64,000 nt of DNA, taken from contig NC_053044.1 in NCBI RefSeq assembly GCF_003473485.1, forward strand, positions 49,330,091-49,394,090. The letters are read 5' to 3'. Position 1 is the first letter of the stretch. Each line of letters begins with the position of its first letter. Below are positions 48,843 through 63,797 of the stretch, one piece after another. The translations under genes were made by a program, and so were the position numbers. The stretch is from Medicago truncatula. Its lineage: Eukaryota; Streptophyta; Magnoliopsida; Fabales; Fabaceae. The notes under the pieces were generated by a model that saw only the letters and a program-made list of their open reading frames with translations, searched no databases and was not told the DNA's origin.

Positions 48843-50095
48843 AGGGGTGTGTTGAATTAGGATTTTAAAAGACAATTTTACATAAAAAAAAAGTCTTGTG
48901 GATTTTAAAATATTGTGCAAGATTTTAATAACTTTTAAGATTTTAAAAGATTTGTATTATGAGATTTTATAAGATTTTAAAAGACTATCAGAATTTCAAA
49001 GGATTTATATCAATAAACCAATTGTGTTTTTTTCTAAATGCTTAATGAGATGTTTTTTTATTTTTTCCAAAACTGTATTACACCATGATATTCATTTCTA
49101 ACTTATAACAGACTTTCAAGCCGTCTTAATGGCTCTAGACCCGGAATCATCTTAAAAGGAAATTAAAAAATAGCTCAAGTCTTTTTGAGTGACTTGAGTA
49201 CTCATTTTGCAGGACCATTTGAGTATGATATTAATATTGGTGTGATTGAATGTGTTCCAGAGTGTTTTTTAGTTAGTTAAAAACATATAACCATAATTGA
49301 TTTGAACAACTTGGTGTACGATCATTCAATCTTATCTTGGCGATACATTCCAATTCATGTTTTTTAGTTAGTTAAATAAGCTTAACGGTATTTACTGCTG
49401 ATGAAGAGCTTGGATTTATGTTTGTAAAATTTTCGCCATCTGTTTATATGGTTTCTAGGCAAGGTGCTGTATGTAACTATCCTTGTATATAATAGATTAT
49501 TGACAACAACATAAATCCATTTAATGTTGAAACATATCATAATGTTGAACGAGAATGAAATTTTACGAGGATGAAATTAACACGTAGCTGGAACTATATT
49601 AACTGAAAATTTTCTACACCTAAAGCAATATCATTTTGTTCACGTGGAAATGTTATTCATGGGCCATGGGAATGAGAATATAATTTTACGATAATAATGT
49701 TATGTGCACCTGGAAACTAATGAGAAAATGATTCTTGTTGGACAAAAAAGAAAATTGTGGGAGTCTCACAAAGTCTCATAAATTTTTGTGAGATTGTTGA
49801 ATGAGCATTTTGTTCACATTTTTAATCAAAAAGTCTCACAAAATACGTTGCATAAAAGAATCCATTAAAATCTATCAATTTTTGAATACCGAATGAGATT
49901 TTATAAGTTGTGAGAAATCCTAATTGAATACCAACGGATTTCGTTGTATTGAAAAAAATGTCATGATTGTCTTAATTGAATACCACAAGATTTATTTATA
50001 TTTTATAGAAGTCTTGATTGAATACTACGTACAAGACTTTTTTATAATCAAAAAGTCTTTTAAAATCCTTTAAAATCTCAATCCAATACACCCCT
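48843..50095. mobile_element. Large MITE-like TIR element (about 1250 bp)
   Basis: The left end AGGGGTGTGTTGAATTAGG and the right end in reverse AGGGGTGTATTGGATTGAG are inverted repeats. Both are followed by many subterminal copies of GATTTTAAAAGAC and its variants. The class is unsure, because the flanks (TTA/TTT) do not give a clean target duplication. No transposase is present. Confidence 0.7.
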
Positions 50096-50288
50096 TTATA
50101 TTTTATTGTATTGTGTCCTACAAATTGTATTATAAAATAATTGTTTAAATAACATTTTTCATTGAAAAAATACAATATCTTTGGCAAGTGAGTTAAACTT
50201 ATGAAAACTATTTTTTTATTTTTTAACTGTCTAATTTTAGTCCTCATTTTTTATTTATCGACAAATCCTTTATTTTCACGGCAAATTT

Positions 50289-50679
50289 TATGGTACACCC
50301 AATAAATTTGGGTGTATCGGTACACCAAATCGTAAAATTAATAATAAATGAGTTGTTTTTTTGAAGAAAAATAATTATTTTCTATCATTGACAACTAAGA
50401 TAATTAAATTTTATTTACCAAAAGCTTCGACGAAATAAAATTTAAATTTTAAGAATTTTTATTACTCATAACAATGAATATTGATTATTTTTTATGACAA
50501 AATATAAATTTTTTAATATGATCCTTATAAAGAATGAAATGATGGTTTTTCTTATGAAATGATATTTTTTAAAATATAAATATTGACAAATACCTTTTTA
50601 TTTCATTAAAGTGATCGTTAATTTATAAATTTTATAAAACAAGAGTACCGATACACTCAAAATTATGAGTGTACCATAG
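50289..50679. mobile_element. MITE (about 390 bp)
   Basis: The left end TATGGTACACCCAATAAATT and the right end in reverse TATGGTACACTCATAATTTT are inverted repeats, both going on to GTGTATCGGTAC. The left arm is itself a hairpin (CACCCAATAAATTTGGGTG). No ORF is seen and no target duplication was fixed. Confidence 0.7.
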
Positions 50680-52281
50680 AAGTTCCCTATTTTCACTATC
50701 CTATTTGGTTATTTGGTGACAAATGAGATCAAGTGACATGAAAACAAAGAGTCTACTTGTCGAGAGTTTTAAAAAATGGGAATTAAAGAGTCGTAACTTA
50801 AAAGAATAATAATGATTGAAATGAAACAATGGATCGAGAATCGACACTTTTTTTTATCACGTCATCAAATTGGATGTGATACTATGTTGTAAAATAATTT
50901 TACACTAAAAAATTATGCTAATTAAACTGATGCGAATCTCCGCAAAAATCAAATTGCCAATTATGATATGTATTGGGAGGAATTCAACTACACGGTTATT
51001 TTACTTCCTCCAACAATATATTTTTTTATAGGAAAATGTTAACTAGTGCCGGATAAAGAAATAAGTATAGTAAAAAAAAAAAAGACTTGTTTAATCAAAT
51101 ACTTAATAAGCCTATAGAAAATGTTATTTTCAATACAAAAGTTATATTTTTTGTTTTCTTAACTAGTGTGACACCGGTCACACTAGTTAACGTGACCCTT
51201 TTTAACAAGAGTCACATTTAATTTTTTAGTCAAAATTTCGAAGAATATGTATGGATTTATATAAAAAGGAAAATGCTGTTTTCCACGAAGCATTATTCCA
51301 CGAAAGCTAAGAATAAGACTAACCTGACCATGATTGCCACCAAATCCTAAATTATATTATTTTAAAATTAAAAAAAGAAACTATTGTAATTGTTTGATTG
51401 TGCCTTATCGTGGCTTTCTTATTTTCAAATTTCGTGGGATATAGCAATAACCAAAAAGATCTGACAAAATATTTGAAAACCAAAACTTGAAAGGAAAAAA
51501 AATGAAATTAGAAATATTTATAGATAAAAAAAAACTTATTTAACCCTTGTATGATCAATCTCTCTTCAGGAGAATAAACTCTTCCAAAACTGGCACAAAA
51601 TTCTTAGTTCTACATTTTCCAATTCCTCCTTCAAAACTGAAATTGATGCCCCCACAAAAAACAAGATAATAAATTAGAATTTAATCCCACAAAAAATTCT
51701 TTTAGCCCCATTGAATTGGAATCTTCAAAGTTGAAAACTTTATTGAAACATCGCATCATTAATTCCAAAGGTATAACGAATAACATAATAAATTAGAATT
51801 TAATCCCTTGAAAGAAAAAAAAAACTTTACTCATTGTTTACGAGGAGCATGGAAAGAGGAAAATTAGGGATGGTTTTGGAAACGAAACCTAGTCTTATAT
51901 CTAAACACAATTCTTCATTATGAATAGAACCTATCAATTCTATAGTATTAATACTAATACTATAGAATAATTGGCATTAAAAAAGCAACTTTCCCGTGGT
52001 GGGAAAATTTGTCTCAGGCTAAATGCCACCCACAATTTCACAATAATTAAAGTATCAAACTAAAACTAGCGTCCACCCAATGAAAACTAAATTAAGTCAT
52101 CATTCAAATTCCACTTTATACATTCCGAGATAAACAGCTAATTCAACTAATCCAAGAGCATATCTTAAATAGACCTCATGTCATGTGTTGACGAAAGCCT
52201 CTCTAGAGCTGTACATTCTATCAGTCGAATCCATTGGAATTACAATAAAGTTGTGAGTGCTAAAGCCAATGACTGGAAAAC
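50680..52281. other. Intergenic between the two GATA genes
   Basis: No gene is seen. It includes a hairpin at 51159-51190 and AT-rich sequence. The part after about 52090 is probably the 3' UTR of GATA gene 2. Confidence 0.45.
51159..51190. repeat. Strong short hairpin
   Basis: Arms TTAACTAGTGTGAC and GTCACACTAGTTAA (14 bp, perfect) enclose ACCG. A related phrase GTTAACTAGTGCCGG lies at 51037, so this may be one end of a small (about 150 bp) inverted-repeat element. Confidence 0.8.
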
Positions 52282-55200
52282 TCATTGATCGGATACCACG
52301 GCTGTTTTATCATCAACAGAATCGTTATGCGCAGGAGCAGTCCCACAGTTCAAGTCCTCATTACCCTCGCCGACCTGGTCATCAAATGTAAATATTGGTA
52401 AACAAATGCATTTACTACCACTGAGTAAACAAACAACCCAATGAAGTTGATAAAAGCATACCTGCTCAGGTTGTGGAAGAGGGTGCGGTTGGTGGTTTCT
52501 CTTAGGATTAGATAGATCCCTCATACCCTGCAAAATTTCTTATTCAGAATTTGCAACTAATGTACTGGCAACTACACAATTAAACAATAAACCCAATCTA
52601 GTGAATGACAGCATACCTGCTCAGGTGACCCAAGAGTATGTTGTTCGTGATTTCTCCTAGCAGTAGATAGATCCCTCAAAGTACCCTACAAAATTTCAAT
52701 GTCAGAATGTGTGATTGCTGGCAGATCCACAATTCGAGTCATTAGCTTCGCAGTTGGATAAATATGATTTAATGCTTACAGGAATATAGATGCATCTCCC
52801 TTGACATGCTTTGAAAGGGTTAGGATTGGGTGACTTTGTGTAGGGAAAGTTGCCATGACTTCCTCTCTATCTATCTCTCTCATCTTAACTACCCTTTGTC
52901 TTTCATCTTCCTCTCTCACAAAACACCCTAAAATACACTCAAGTCACCATAACTTTCCCTCCATAAAGTCACTCAATTTCAATCCACTTTGAAATGGGAG
53001 GTAAAGGAGTTTAGATAAATATTTGCCACTCATGAAGAAAATAGTTAAAATAGCGCATTGAAATTGATATTAATAAACAGAGCATTCCTAGGTTTTGATG
53101 ATCACAGACAAAGCAGATATCACACAATAATTTTAGGGAGAAAGAGTTCAGAATGCTGATATTTTAGAAGGAATGAAAATGCAAGTCTTCCAATAAAATG
53201 AAAGAACAGGTGACTTGATGCAGAGTCCGTCACTAGGTCCTAACAGCAAGGCTGAGGGAGCCTTCTGCTTACAATGAGAGTTCTACTGATATAGTGATAT
53301 GAGACTGACACTTCTACATCAATTCCATCTGGTGGGAAGAAAAGTTTGTCCACACTGCAGGTGGACAATCCATTCTTTAATAACAAAGTGAAGTGCTATC
53401 CAAGACCCACCGTTTGACCCATAGCACTAAAAAGACAGGAAAAAGTTTATCTTTTTTTTGCTTTCGATTTCAACTGCTTTAGATAGATGAACATGAACAA
53501 GAGGTTTTCTGCCCAAAACAAAACATATGGATGATGAATACTTACCCTATTTGCCCAGAAAAGCCCACAAGCATTGCATAGTGTCCTAGGGCCAGACGGC
53601 CCCCTTCGCATCATAGGGGTGGATTTTGAACTGATTCCACAGTGTGTGCATCTGTACAACCATGTAAATCAAGGAGATAGTAAAACATCTGATGGCAAAT
53701 CTAAAACAGCACCACGAGAAACCCATATTCAGTCAAAAACTTACGACGTTTCTGATTGAACTACATCTTGCCCTGACTCGGGATCAGAACCCCAACTGTT
53801 ACCTCCATCTTGTTTCTTAGCTGATGTAAATTGACCCTTGCTACGTTGCATCCTGCATTTTAAAAATAGAAAATAAATAGGTAAGGTGCAAAGAAAGTTG
53901 AACAGCTACATTGATGTGCGATAATAAAAGTTGCAGGACATTAAATTATTATGAAGTAACAAATATCAAGGCAACAGGCCATCTGTCAATACAATCCAAA
54001 TAACTAGAACATCCCAATAAAGAGGAACACTAGCACAGTCTTGTGGAGCTACACTTTAGCATTGGTATATTTTTTAAGCCAATAAACTTTTGAAAAAGTG
54101 ATAAATATATGAGTGTGCTTCAAAAAGAGTGTGTTGAATGAAGACACCAAAGAACCAAATCACAAAGTACGAAATATAATCTTTCATTCAAGCAGGCAAG
54201 CAATATAATTGTTGGATGTATCAAGCATCCAACATACTGATGGAGGATGCTGTTACAGTATGAATTATACTTGAAGCCACTTTGTATTTAATTAAAGATT
54301 AAAGATGTGCAGATGTCAAGAAGAACCAAAAACTTGTTAGCGCTAATGTTTGTTGTCTTAACTTAACCTTATTATGACAAATATTTGTCTCCTAAATCAG
54401 AAACATGGAAATACAAAAATAATGTGGTTAAGGACAGAGACAAAACACGGATTGAAGTGTCTGCACCCAAAAATGCTATATGTGAAATAGTAAATGGAAG
54501 AATGACATTGGCTGCTACAGAAAAGACAGCAGCAGAAATGAAACAACTTGGAAAACTGTAACACACCTAATTAATATCCTAATGGCTTTAAACCTTTGTA
54601 CTTCAAAACAAATCATCAGTAAAAGAAGTTTCAATACACAATTGAAAACAAGAGCTGTTTGATCAGCAGTCTGTTTGTAAGATAGGCAGCGGGAAAAAAC
54701 AACAAATTTTGAGAGGGCGATGTATGACGAAAACAGGCAGAATGAATCAGAGGAAGGAGTGTCACGCGTTTCAGTCAGCAAGAGCTGTTTGCAGGACTTA
54801 TCCATAACAGCGAAATGCTCTACCACAAGCAATTGGAAGCAATGAGGGTTCACTGTACAGTGGTGCATCAGTGTTTTGTGTTTTTACATGTATAAATATC
54901 TGTTCTATTTAATTTATATAACGTCTACACCTTAATTTTTGCCTATCATATCATATTAGATTCACATATATGTGTACATAAAAATAGGTAGAAACCAAAA
55001 TCTTTTCTATCATCCGATTTTGAAAATAGCTTTGTGTAAATCACTCATTGAAAGAAATACAAGGGAAGAGCTTTCAGAGTCTATTCACTGAGGGTACTTC
55101 TATTTCAGCCTAGAAAAAATAGTGCTTCAAGGAGTGAATTACAAGACATACAAACAAATGAAATGAGACTGAATAATGCACATGCATTTGTTACACCCAC

Positions 55201-57329
55201 AAGATTCAACAATATTCTTTTGAAATTAGAAGCTTATAAGATATCAGTTTGCACAATATGTCAGCACAGCATATCATAATTAATCATCAAATTACGATAG
55301 ATTACTTCAACAATTTTGGGACATTTTTTGTGAGCAAATGTGATCCTTGTATTGAACGGAAGGAGCAAAGTTTTGAATTTAATCCACAGCAGAATTGCCC
55401 CTTTAATCATGTCATAAAATAGTCCTAGGAGCAAAGTTTTCAGACAAGAGAAATGCTAAGGTCAAACTCTCTAACACACTCCATTAAACACACTTCAATT
55501 AATTAATGCAACACCACCCACTTTTTTAATTTTTACCTTTTAACCGGTTCTTCAAGTTGGAGAGCGGTTGTTTTAATATTTTATTTATTTTATATTATTA
55601 TTTGGGTTGAATTTTTCATCTTCCACATTCCCCCACTCCTCCAAAACTGTATGAGGTTATCATCTCTGTAGCTTCTGTCGTTCATACTACACTGGAAAAC
55701 AGTTCCAACATTAAATCCCTCTTTGCAGATGTATGAACTATGTGTGTGGTATTTTTCCTTTTGAAACCCACCATTCCTTTGCTTTCTTCTCTTCTACAAT
55801 CAGTACCAATTGTACCCTTGTACTAATTACGAAACTTCCAATTCACAAATTGATTAATTGTAGAAGATGATAACTTGATACAATTTTGGTCTTTTGGAGG
55901 AGAGAGTGAATGTCGAAGACGTGAAGTTCAACCCAAAAAATAATAGAGCATTTCTATTCATTTGAGAGAATTCATTTCGAACCGATCACGAAAAGTGTTT
56001 GACCAATTAAATTTATTCCTTACTGGAAAACATGGGAAGTCTTCGGAATAGTTTAGGAAATATATCAAGTAAATGAGCGCTTGTGAAGTCTTTGCTGGGT
56101 TTTCTGTCGCGACAACTAGCAATTTCCATAATAATATAAAATAAATTAAAAATCTCACTCCAACTTGACGAACCGGTTAGAAGGAAAAAATTAGAAAAAT
56201 GGATGATGTGGCATTAATTGATTGGAGTGTGTCTAATGGAATGTGTTAGAGAGTGTGACTTAACATTTCTCTTCCGACAAAACTTCAATTAACATTGTGC
56301 ATACTATCTCACAGAAAAATATATATATTTCACATTACTTCACAGTGAGAACACACTGTAAAGCACATCTTGTTGGATCTCTACCATACCAATCAATATT
56401 CAATAATATATCTATTACTTACAATTAGCCAACCCCACTTAGTGGGATAATGCTTGGTTGATGTTGTATATCTATTACTTACAATTAAAATGGTTTAAAA
56501 AGAAACAAATCCGTTCCAAACCATCATGTGTAAAAAAGATCATAATGAAGAAGCATAGATTTTTAAATATAACAGCGCACGATACTAGAAAATAAGTACG
56601 CTTACAATAAGATTCAGACCTTAGTGCAACTTCTTGACGCACTTCATATCTAACTTTCTTATCAAAGTTTCGCTCTTTCCTCTTCTGACGAAACCTAATC
56701 AAGGACGCTGCTCGTTGCGGTTGACTACATCTTGTAGGAAATTCAGCACCACTCTACACAAATACCCAAATAATTTAAAAAAATAAAAAATTGTGAGTAA
56801 CTTCATCCAGGCATTCAAATTCTACAACAATGATGTATAATTATATATCAAAATTTATATTTATACCCTCTGATTTAGAGGCGATGTGTCCAAACATTGT
56901 GAACCCGGATTTAATTCACATCCACCTAACAGTAACAGCACTGATTGAACCTGTAACAAAAAAAAAAAAAAAAAAAAAAAAAAAACAATCTTTCACAATT
57001 CACAAGGAAGAAACTAATTAAAATTGAAAAGGGGAAAATAAAAAGGGGAAAAATTGAACCTTTTCAGGGGTAACAGAATCAAAGACATAAACTTGGCCAC
57101 GAAACGAAAGTGTGAGCTGGCTAGAATCGTCGAATTGTTGAACAGACATATCAGGGTGGTTTCCATCGCCGGACACATAAACATTTTCGAGTGAAACATC
57201 ATTGATTTGACCTTCACCTTCGCCGGAAGCATCTTCGAGGGTTGGTGAATCGAAATGGATGTGATTGTTGTTGTTGTCAGGATCTTCGTTGTTCTTGATC
57301 TGGTCGGACATGTTCATAGAGTTGTACAT
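52282..57329 (-). CDS. TIFY-CCT-GATA transcription factor 2 (ZML/GATA24-GATA28 type)
   Basis: Eight exons: 57329-57060, 56950-56867, 56753-56620, 53852-53745, 53651-53546, 52685-52617, 52527-52462, 52374-52282. They sum to 930 nt, 309 aa. Order of domains: acidic N-terminus; TIFY ([11 protein letters not shown] from 73); CCT ([19 protein letters not shown] and [12 protein letters not shown]); and a GATA finger, Cys200-x2-Cys203-x20-Cys224-x2-Cys227, ending [11 protein letters not shown]. It is the tandem partner of the gene at 40.1-48.6 kb. Exon 3 is 134 nt in both genes, and both reach 596 nt before the GATA exon. Exons 6 and 7 are duplicates of each other. The tail is shorter than in its partner. 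The start is the first ATG of the frame, [10 protein letters not shown]; a start at the inner Met is possible. Long A/T runs lie in intron 1. Confidence 0.94.
52462..52685 (-). repeat. Duplicated exon pair (exons 6 and 7) in GATA gene 2
   Basis: Exon 6 codes [20 protein letters not shown] then PEQ; exon 7 codes [20 protein letters not shown] then EQ. They share G-x-RDLS, RNH and PEQ, the same phase, the same acceptor context (TTTTG(C/T)AG|GGTA) and the same donor context (GAGCAG|GTATGC). GATA gene 1 has a single such exon ([20 protein letters not shown]). Confidence 0.85.
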
Positions 57330-58559
57330 TGTTGGTGATAGTGTCGAATTTGGGTATTTTGATGCATTCGAAGGTGAAACCCTAACCCTAATCCAAACCC
57401 TAACCTGATTGATAGATGGGGAAAGAAATGTGTCGGATAGAGAATGTGTTTTGTTGTGTTGTGAAAGTGTGTGTGAAAGCTAACTATGTCAGAATGATGA
57501 AGAGGGGTATTTTTTTTTTTTGAGAGATGAAGAGGGGTATTGTTGGGACGAAAATAACCCAAATGCTGCCAATATTTACGAGGTTGTTTCCAGCTTTTTG
57601 ATCTTATGATGAGACAAAAAATACGATGCAAGAGGTTCGAACAAAACCGATGAAACTGACCATCAAACCAAGCTAAATTGAACTAATTTTTTTTAGATTT
57701 GGTTCAAAAACCGAATTGAAATAAAGAACTTCAAACTTGATTGGTTCACTTCTCGATTTTCAATTTGAAAACTGCATATTAAAATAAGTTTTAATACATA
57801 ATGTTAAAAAACAAAATAAATATAAATTATATTTTTCTTTTTTCCTCTATTAGAAATGATTTTCTTAAAAATTAATCAAGATAACTATTTCATTTTCATG
57901 TTTCAACATAATTTATTTGAGAAACTCATTTTAGAGAGAAAAACTTATTTTCCAAAAATAATAGGGATTAGCCTCATGCTTCCAACATATTTCAACATAT
58001 AACAAACAGGCAAATAACTATTTCAACATATTTTAGTAATACTAGGGATTAGCCTCATGCTTCAACTGAGAATATTATCTAGATGTGTCGGGTTAGTTTG
58101 ATTTTTTGTAAAATGCCACACAAACACAATAGACACCCAACTCGGAGCATAAAGGAATTTTCTTTGGTGGTGTGTCTTGTTTAGCCAAGCCGTATTAAAT
58201 TGTAAAATTTGCAGAATACATTCCACAATTTGTACCCAAACAACAAGAGTAGTTTACAAAATACATTCTACAATTCGCACCAAAAAATCAAGAGTAACGT
58301 ATCAAACCTCATATGATAAATTATTGATATTTGCTTACAGACCGTTTGCATTGCAACAGTCACTGATTACAAAATTTCAGAAAAGAGTCACCAGATATTT
58401 CTCTCAAATGTTAAAACTCTTTCATCTCCTGGATTGATTTTAATTATTGAAACTGTAGCCCCATTACAAAAGCTTGATGCGGATAGCAAAAGCAACTGGG
58501 TAGATGAATCCCGCTTCTGAATAGTATACTTCACTTTATAATAATATTGGTCCTTTTAC
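57330..58559. other. Promoter side of GATA gene 2 and intergenic sequence
   Basis: The leader region upstream of 57329 is followed by AT-rich sequence. A duplicated GAGATGAAGAGGGGTATT-like phrase occurs at 57497 and 57523. GATTAGCCTCATGCTTC occurs twice (57966, 58049). No gene is seen. Confidence 0.45.
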
Positions 58560-59614
58560 AGTAGAGTACATCACATTAGCGAGGATCTATTTTTGTTGTA
58601 AGATAAGGCATTCAAGCCCGTCTGTACAAATATACTTCTGTTATGCTAACAAAAAAACAATAAAAATAGTAGTACCTCAAAGCTACAATTTTAGTGCACA
58701 TGAATCCCCAAAATCCCATTGAAGAGTTAACATAATGTACATTTATAAACAAATCCCCCAGTCTGTAGCTCCCGGTAATCTAAAATACAAACCGATTTGG
58801 GGAATTAATGTCTCACGATGCTCAGGAAGTAGAAGATAAGCAACTTGGTTCCTATAATCCAGTATGAAAGATGTCAAACTATGTTTTCTATATTCAGAAA
58901 AGGCTGGTGCTCTCACGTCTCATTTCTGTATGCCACAGGCCGAACACTTTGTGGGATAACATCCAGAACTCAATAAAATGGCAAGATCAAATAACCCAAC
59001 ATGTAGTCAGTGGGTGTACCTGTAATAGACAACGGAAGAATATTCATTAATATGCAATCATGAAACATCATACTCCGTGCTTAATTAATTACGAATATCA
59101 TATACTACTATACTAGGATTATATACATAATACAAAGATTAACAAATACAAATCACAGGACTTTACGGGGAAAAGAAATTTGGTACTACATTTACAAATG
59201 GAGTGGGACCAAAAGATAAACAATCTCAACTAATTTTATCTTATTTAATGTCATTAATAAAATATTCTTCAATTAATATGCTTTTATTTTTCAAACCCTT
59301 TTATTCTCATTGAACAAATGGGAAGAACAATTTCAAAGATACTAAAAAAATAACTTAACTAAAACTCTCATTTAATGTGAGGTTAAGTATTTTGTTTAAA
59401 ATCGAGACCCCCCTCATATCCGTGCAATTTTTCCTGAGATCTTTACTAATTAGTATAGATAGAGATGCACAATCAACCACAAATCCTGATATTGGAGAAG
59501 AAAGAAGGAATCAAGTATTCATAAATGAATGATTACCTGGGACAGTTATCACGGGACAGCTCTAACTGTTAAGATTCCACATGCTTCTTTTGCATGCGTT
59601 GTTATTCTATTCTA
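58560..59614 (-). other. 3' UTR of the BEACH gene with a probable intron (59020-59536)
   Basis: Past the stop at 59615, the transcript strand continues to CTGTCCCAG|GTAATC (donor at 59536) and a matching acceptor TCTATTACAG at 59020-59021. The downstream UTR exon probably runs from 59019 to about 58600. The boundaries are inferred from signals only, and the 3' end is uncertain. Confidence 0.45.
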
Positions 59615-62284
<2,670 letters not shown>

Positions 62285-63274
62285 CTGACAAAAAAAGCAT
62301 TACAAAAATGAATTATGAATTGATGCAATGAGAGGAAGGAAGAAAACTAGCATAAAACAAAAGAAAACACACAGAAAACAAAGAGGTAATGTCCTTGGCT
62401 CGTCATTCTCTTGGATCCCAAAACAAGGTTTGATTTAAAGTGAAAAAAAAAGGTTTGATTTAACATGGATCAAACCATGATTTGTAAACTAAAACCGGAA
62501 AAAACTACTATTCACAAAGGCTCTAATATCATTTAAACGACCAATTCCCCTAAAAGCTTAAGCTGATGGATCACCTGAAGATGGTTTATTAATCCAGAAA
62601 TAACAATTCCTAATAAAGTCACTGGTTAATGGAGTACATGCAAACAATGACCACACATCATTAAAAAAAGCACAATAAAATACCAATTGCCTGTTATCAG
62701 CCCAGTAATGGCGCGATAAAAATGGCCTATCAGATCTAAAATAGTCTCAGATAGACTGATGCCACCTTAGAATTTGGTTTGAGCCAAAACCAATCCACAA
62801 AACATGCCTGTAAAATGAGCATTGTCCCCTCATTTTATATATCACTACTATCCAGGCCAATGCACTCTCCACTGTGGAACTCTCAAATCTCAATAGTAAA
62901 CTTTAGCTTGAAAGAGACTGTTACAATATCTACAAAATTACTTAAGGAAATGAATGATGCATAATAACATGTTATGATATTTTTAAAAGGCAAAATAGAT
63001 ATATATTATTAAACAAATGATGAGGCAAGGCACAAGAAATGCCAAAGCCAACATAAAGATGTAGTACGATAACAAGTTATGTTGTCTAGGGATAACCATG
63101 TTTCTTATATTTTTAGGGATACTAACTTTAAGAACCTTATCTTAAACTAAGTGATTTTATTTTATCTCTACAAAGTCATTTACTCGACATTATCCCTAGT
63201 GTTTATTTGGCGAAACAATTAGAAATTACAGGTAGTTCAGAATTCTAGATGCTTCGATTGAATTCCCTTCGTTT
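62285..63274. other. Intron of the BEACH gene (probable)
   Basis: No exon or other gene is seen. It lies between the BEACH exon at 62284 and the TIR element. Confidence 0.5.
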
Positions 63275-63797
63275 GGCTTAAATGCTCTTTTGGTCCCTTA
63301 ACTATTTAATTGGTATCGCTTTGGTCCCTTAACTAAAAAAAAGATTGTTCGAGGATTTTAAGTTTTTTTTAGTCTCGTTTTGGTCCCTTCTGTTAGGTTT
63401 CCGTGGTTTTAAAAAAAAGTTAACTCCTGGACACGTGTCACCTTGTCATTGGCTCTGAGTTTTTTTTTTTTACAAAAAAAAATTATTTTTTTTAAAATAT
63501 ATATTTTTTTTTTTAAAAAAATCCCAGAACCAATGACAAAGTGACACGTGTCACCTTGTCATTGGTTCTCGGAATTTTTTACAAAAAAATAAAATATATA
63601 TATTTAAATCTCAGAGCCAATGACAAGGTGACACGTGTCCACACTTAATATTTTTTATTAAAACTAACAGAAACCTAACAGAAGGGACCAAAACGAGACT
63701 AAAAAAACACTTAAAATCCTCAAACAATCTTTTTTTTAGTTAAGGGACCAAAGCGATACCAATTAAATAGTTAAGGGACCAAAATAGCATTTAAGCC
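63275..63797. mobile_element. Long-TIR MITE (523 bp), foldback type
   Basis: The left end GGCTTAAATGCTCTTTTGG and the right end in reverse GGCTTAAATGCTATTTTGG begin long inverted arms. These pass through TTTGGTCCCTTAACTA, TCTCGTTTTGGTCCCTTCTG and on to GACACGTGTCACCTTGTCATTGG. The centre (63526-63569) is a 44 bp palindrome. No clean target duplication was found. It belongs to a common legume foldback or Mutator-like MITE style. Confidence 0.8.

Noticed and set aside
48598..48855. Plus-strand open frame upstream of GATA gene 1
   Set aside because: Mostly poly-Phe/Leu from a poly-T run in the promoter region; no homology seen.
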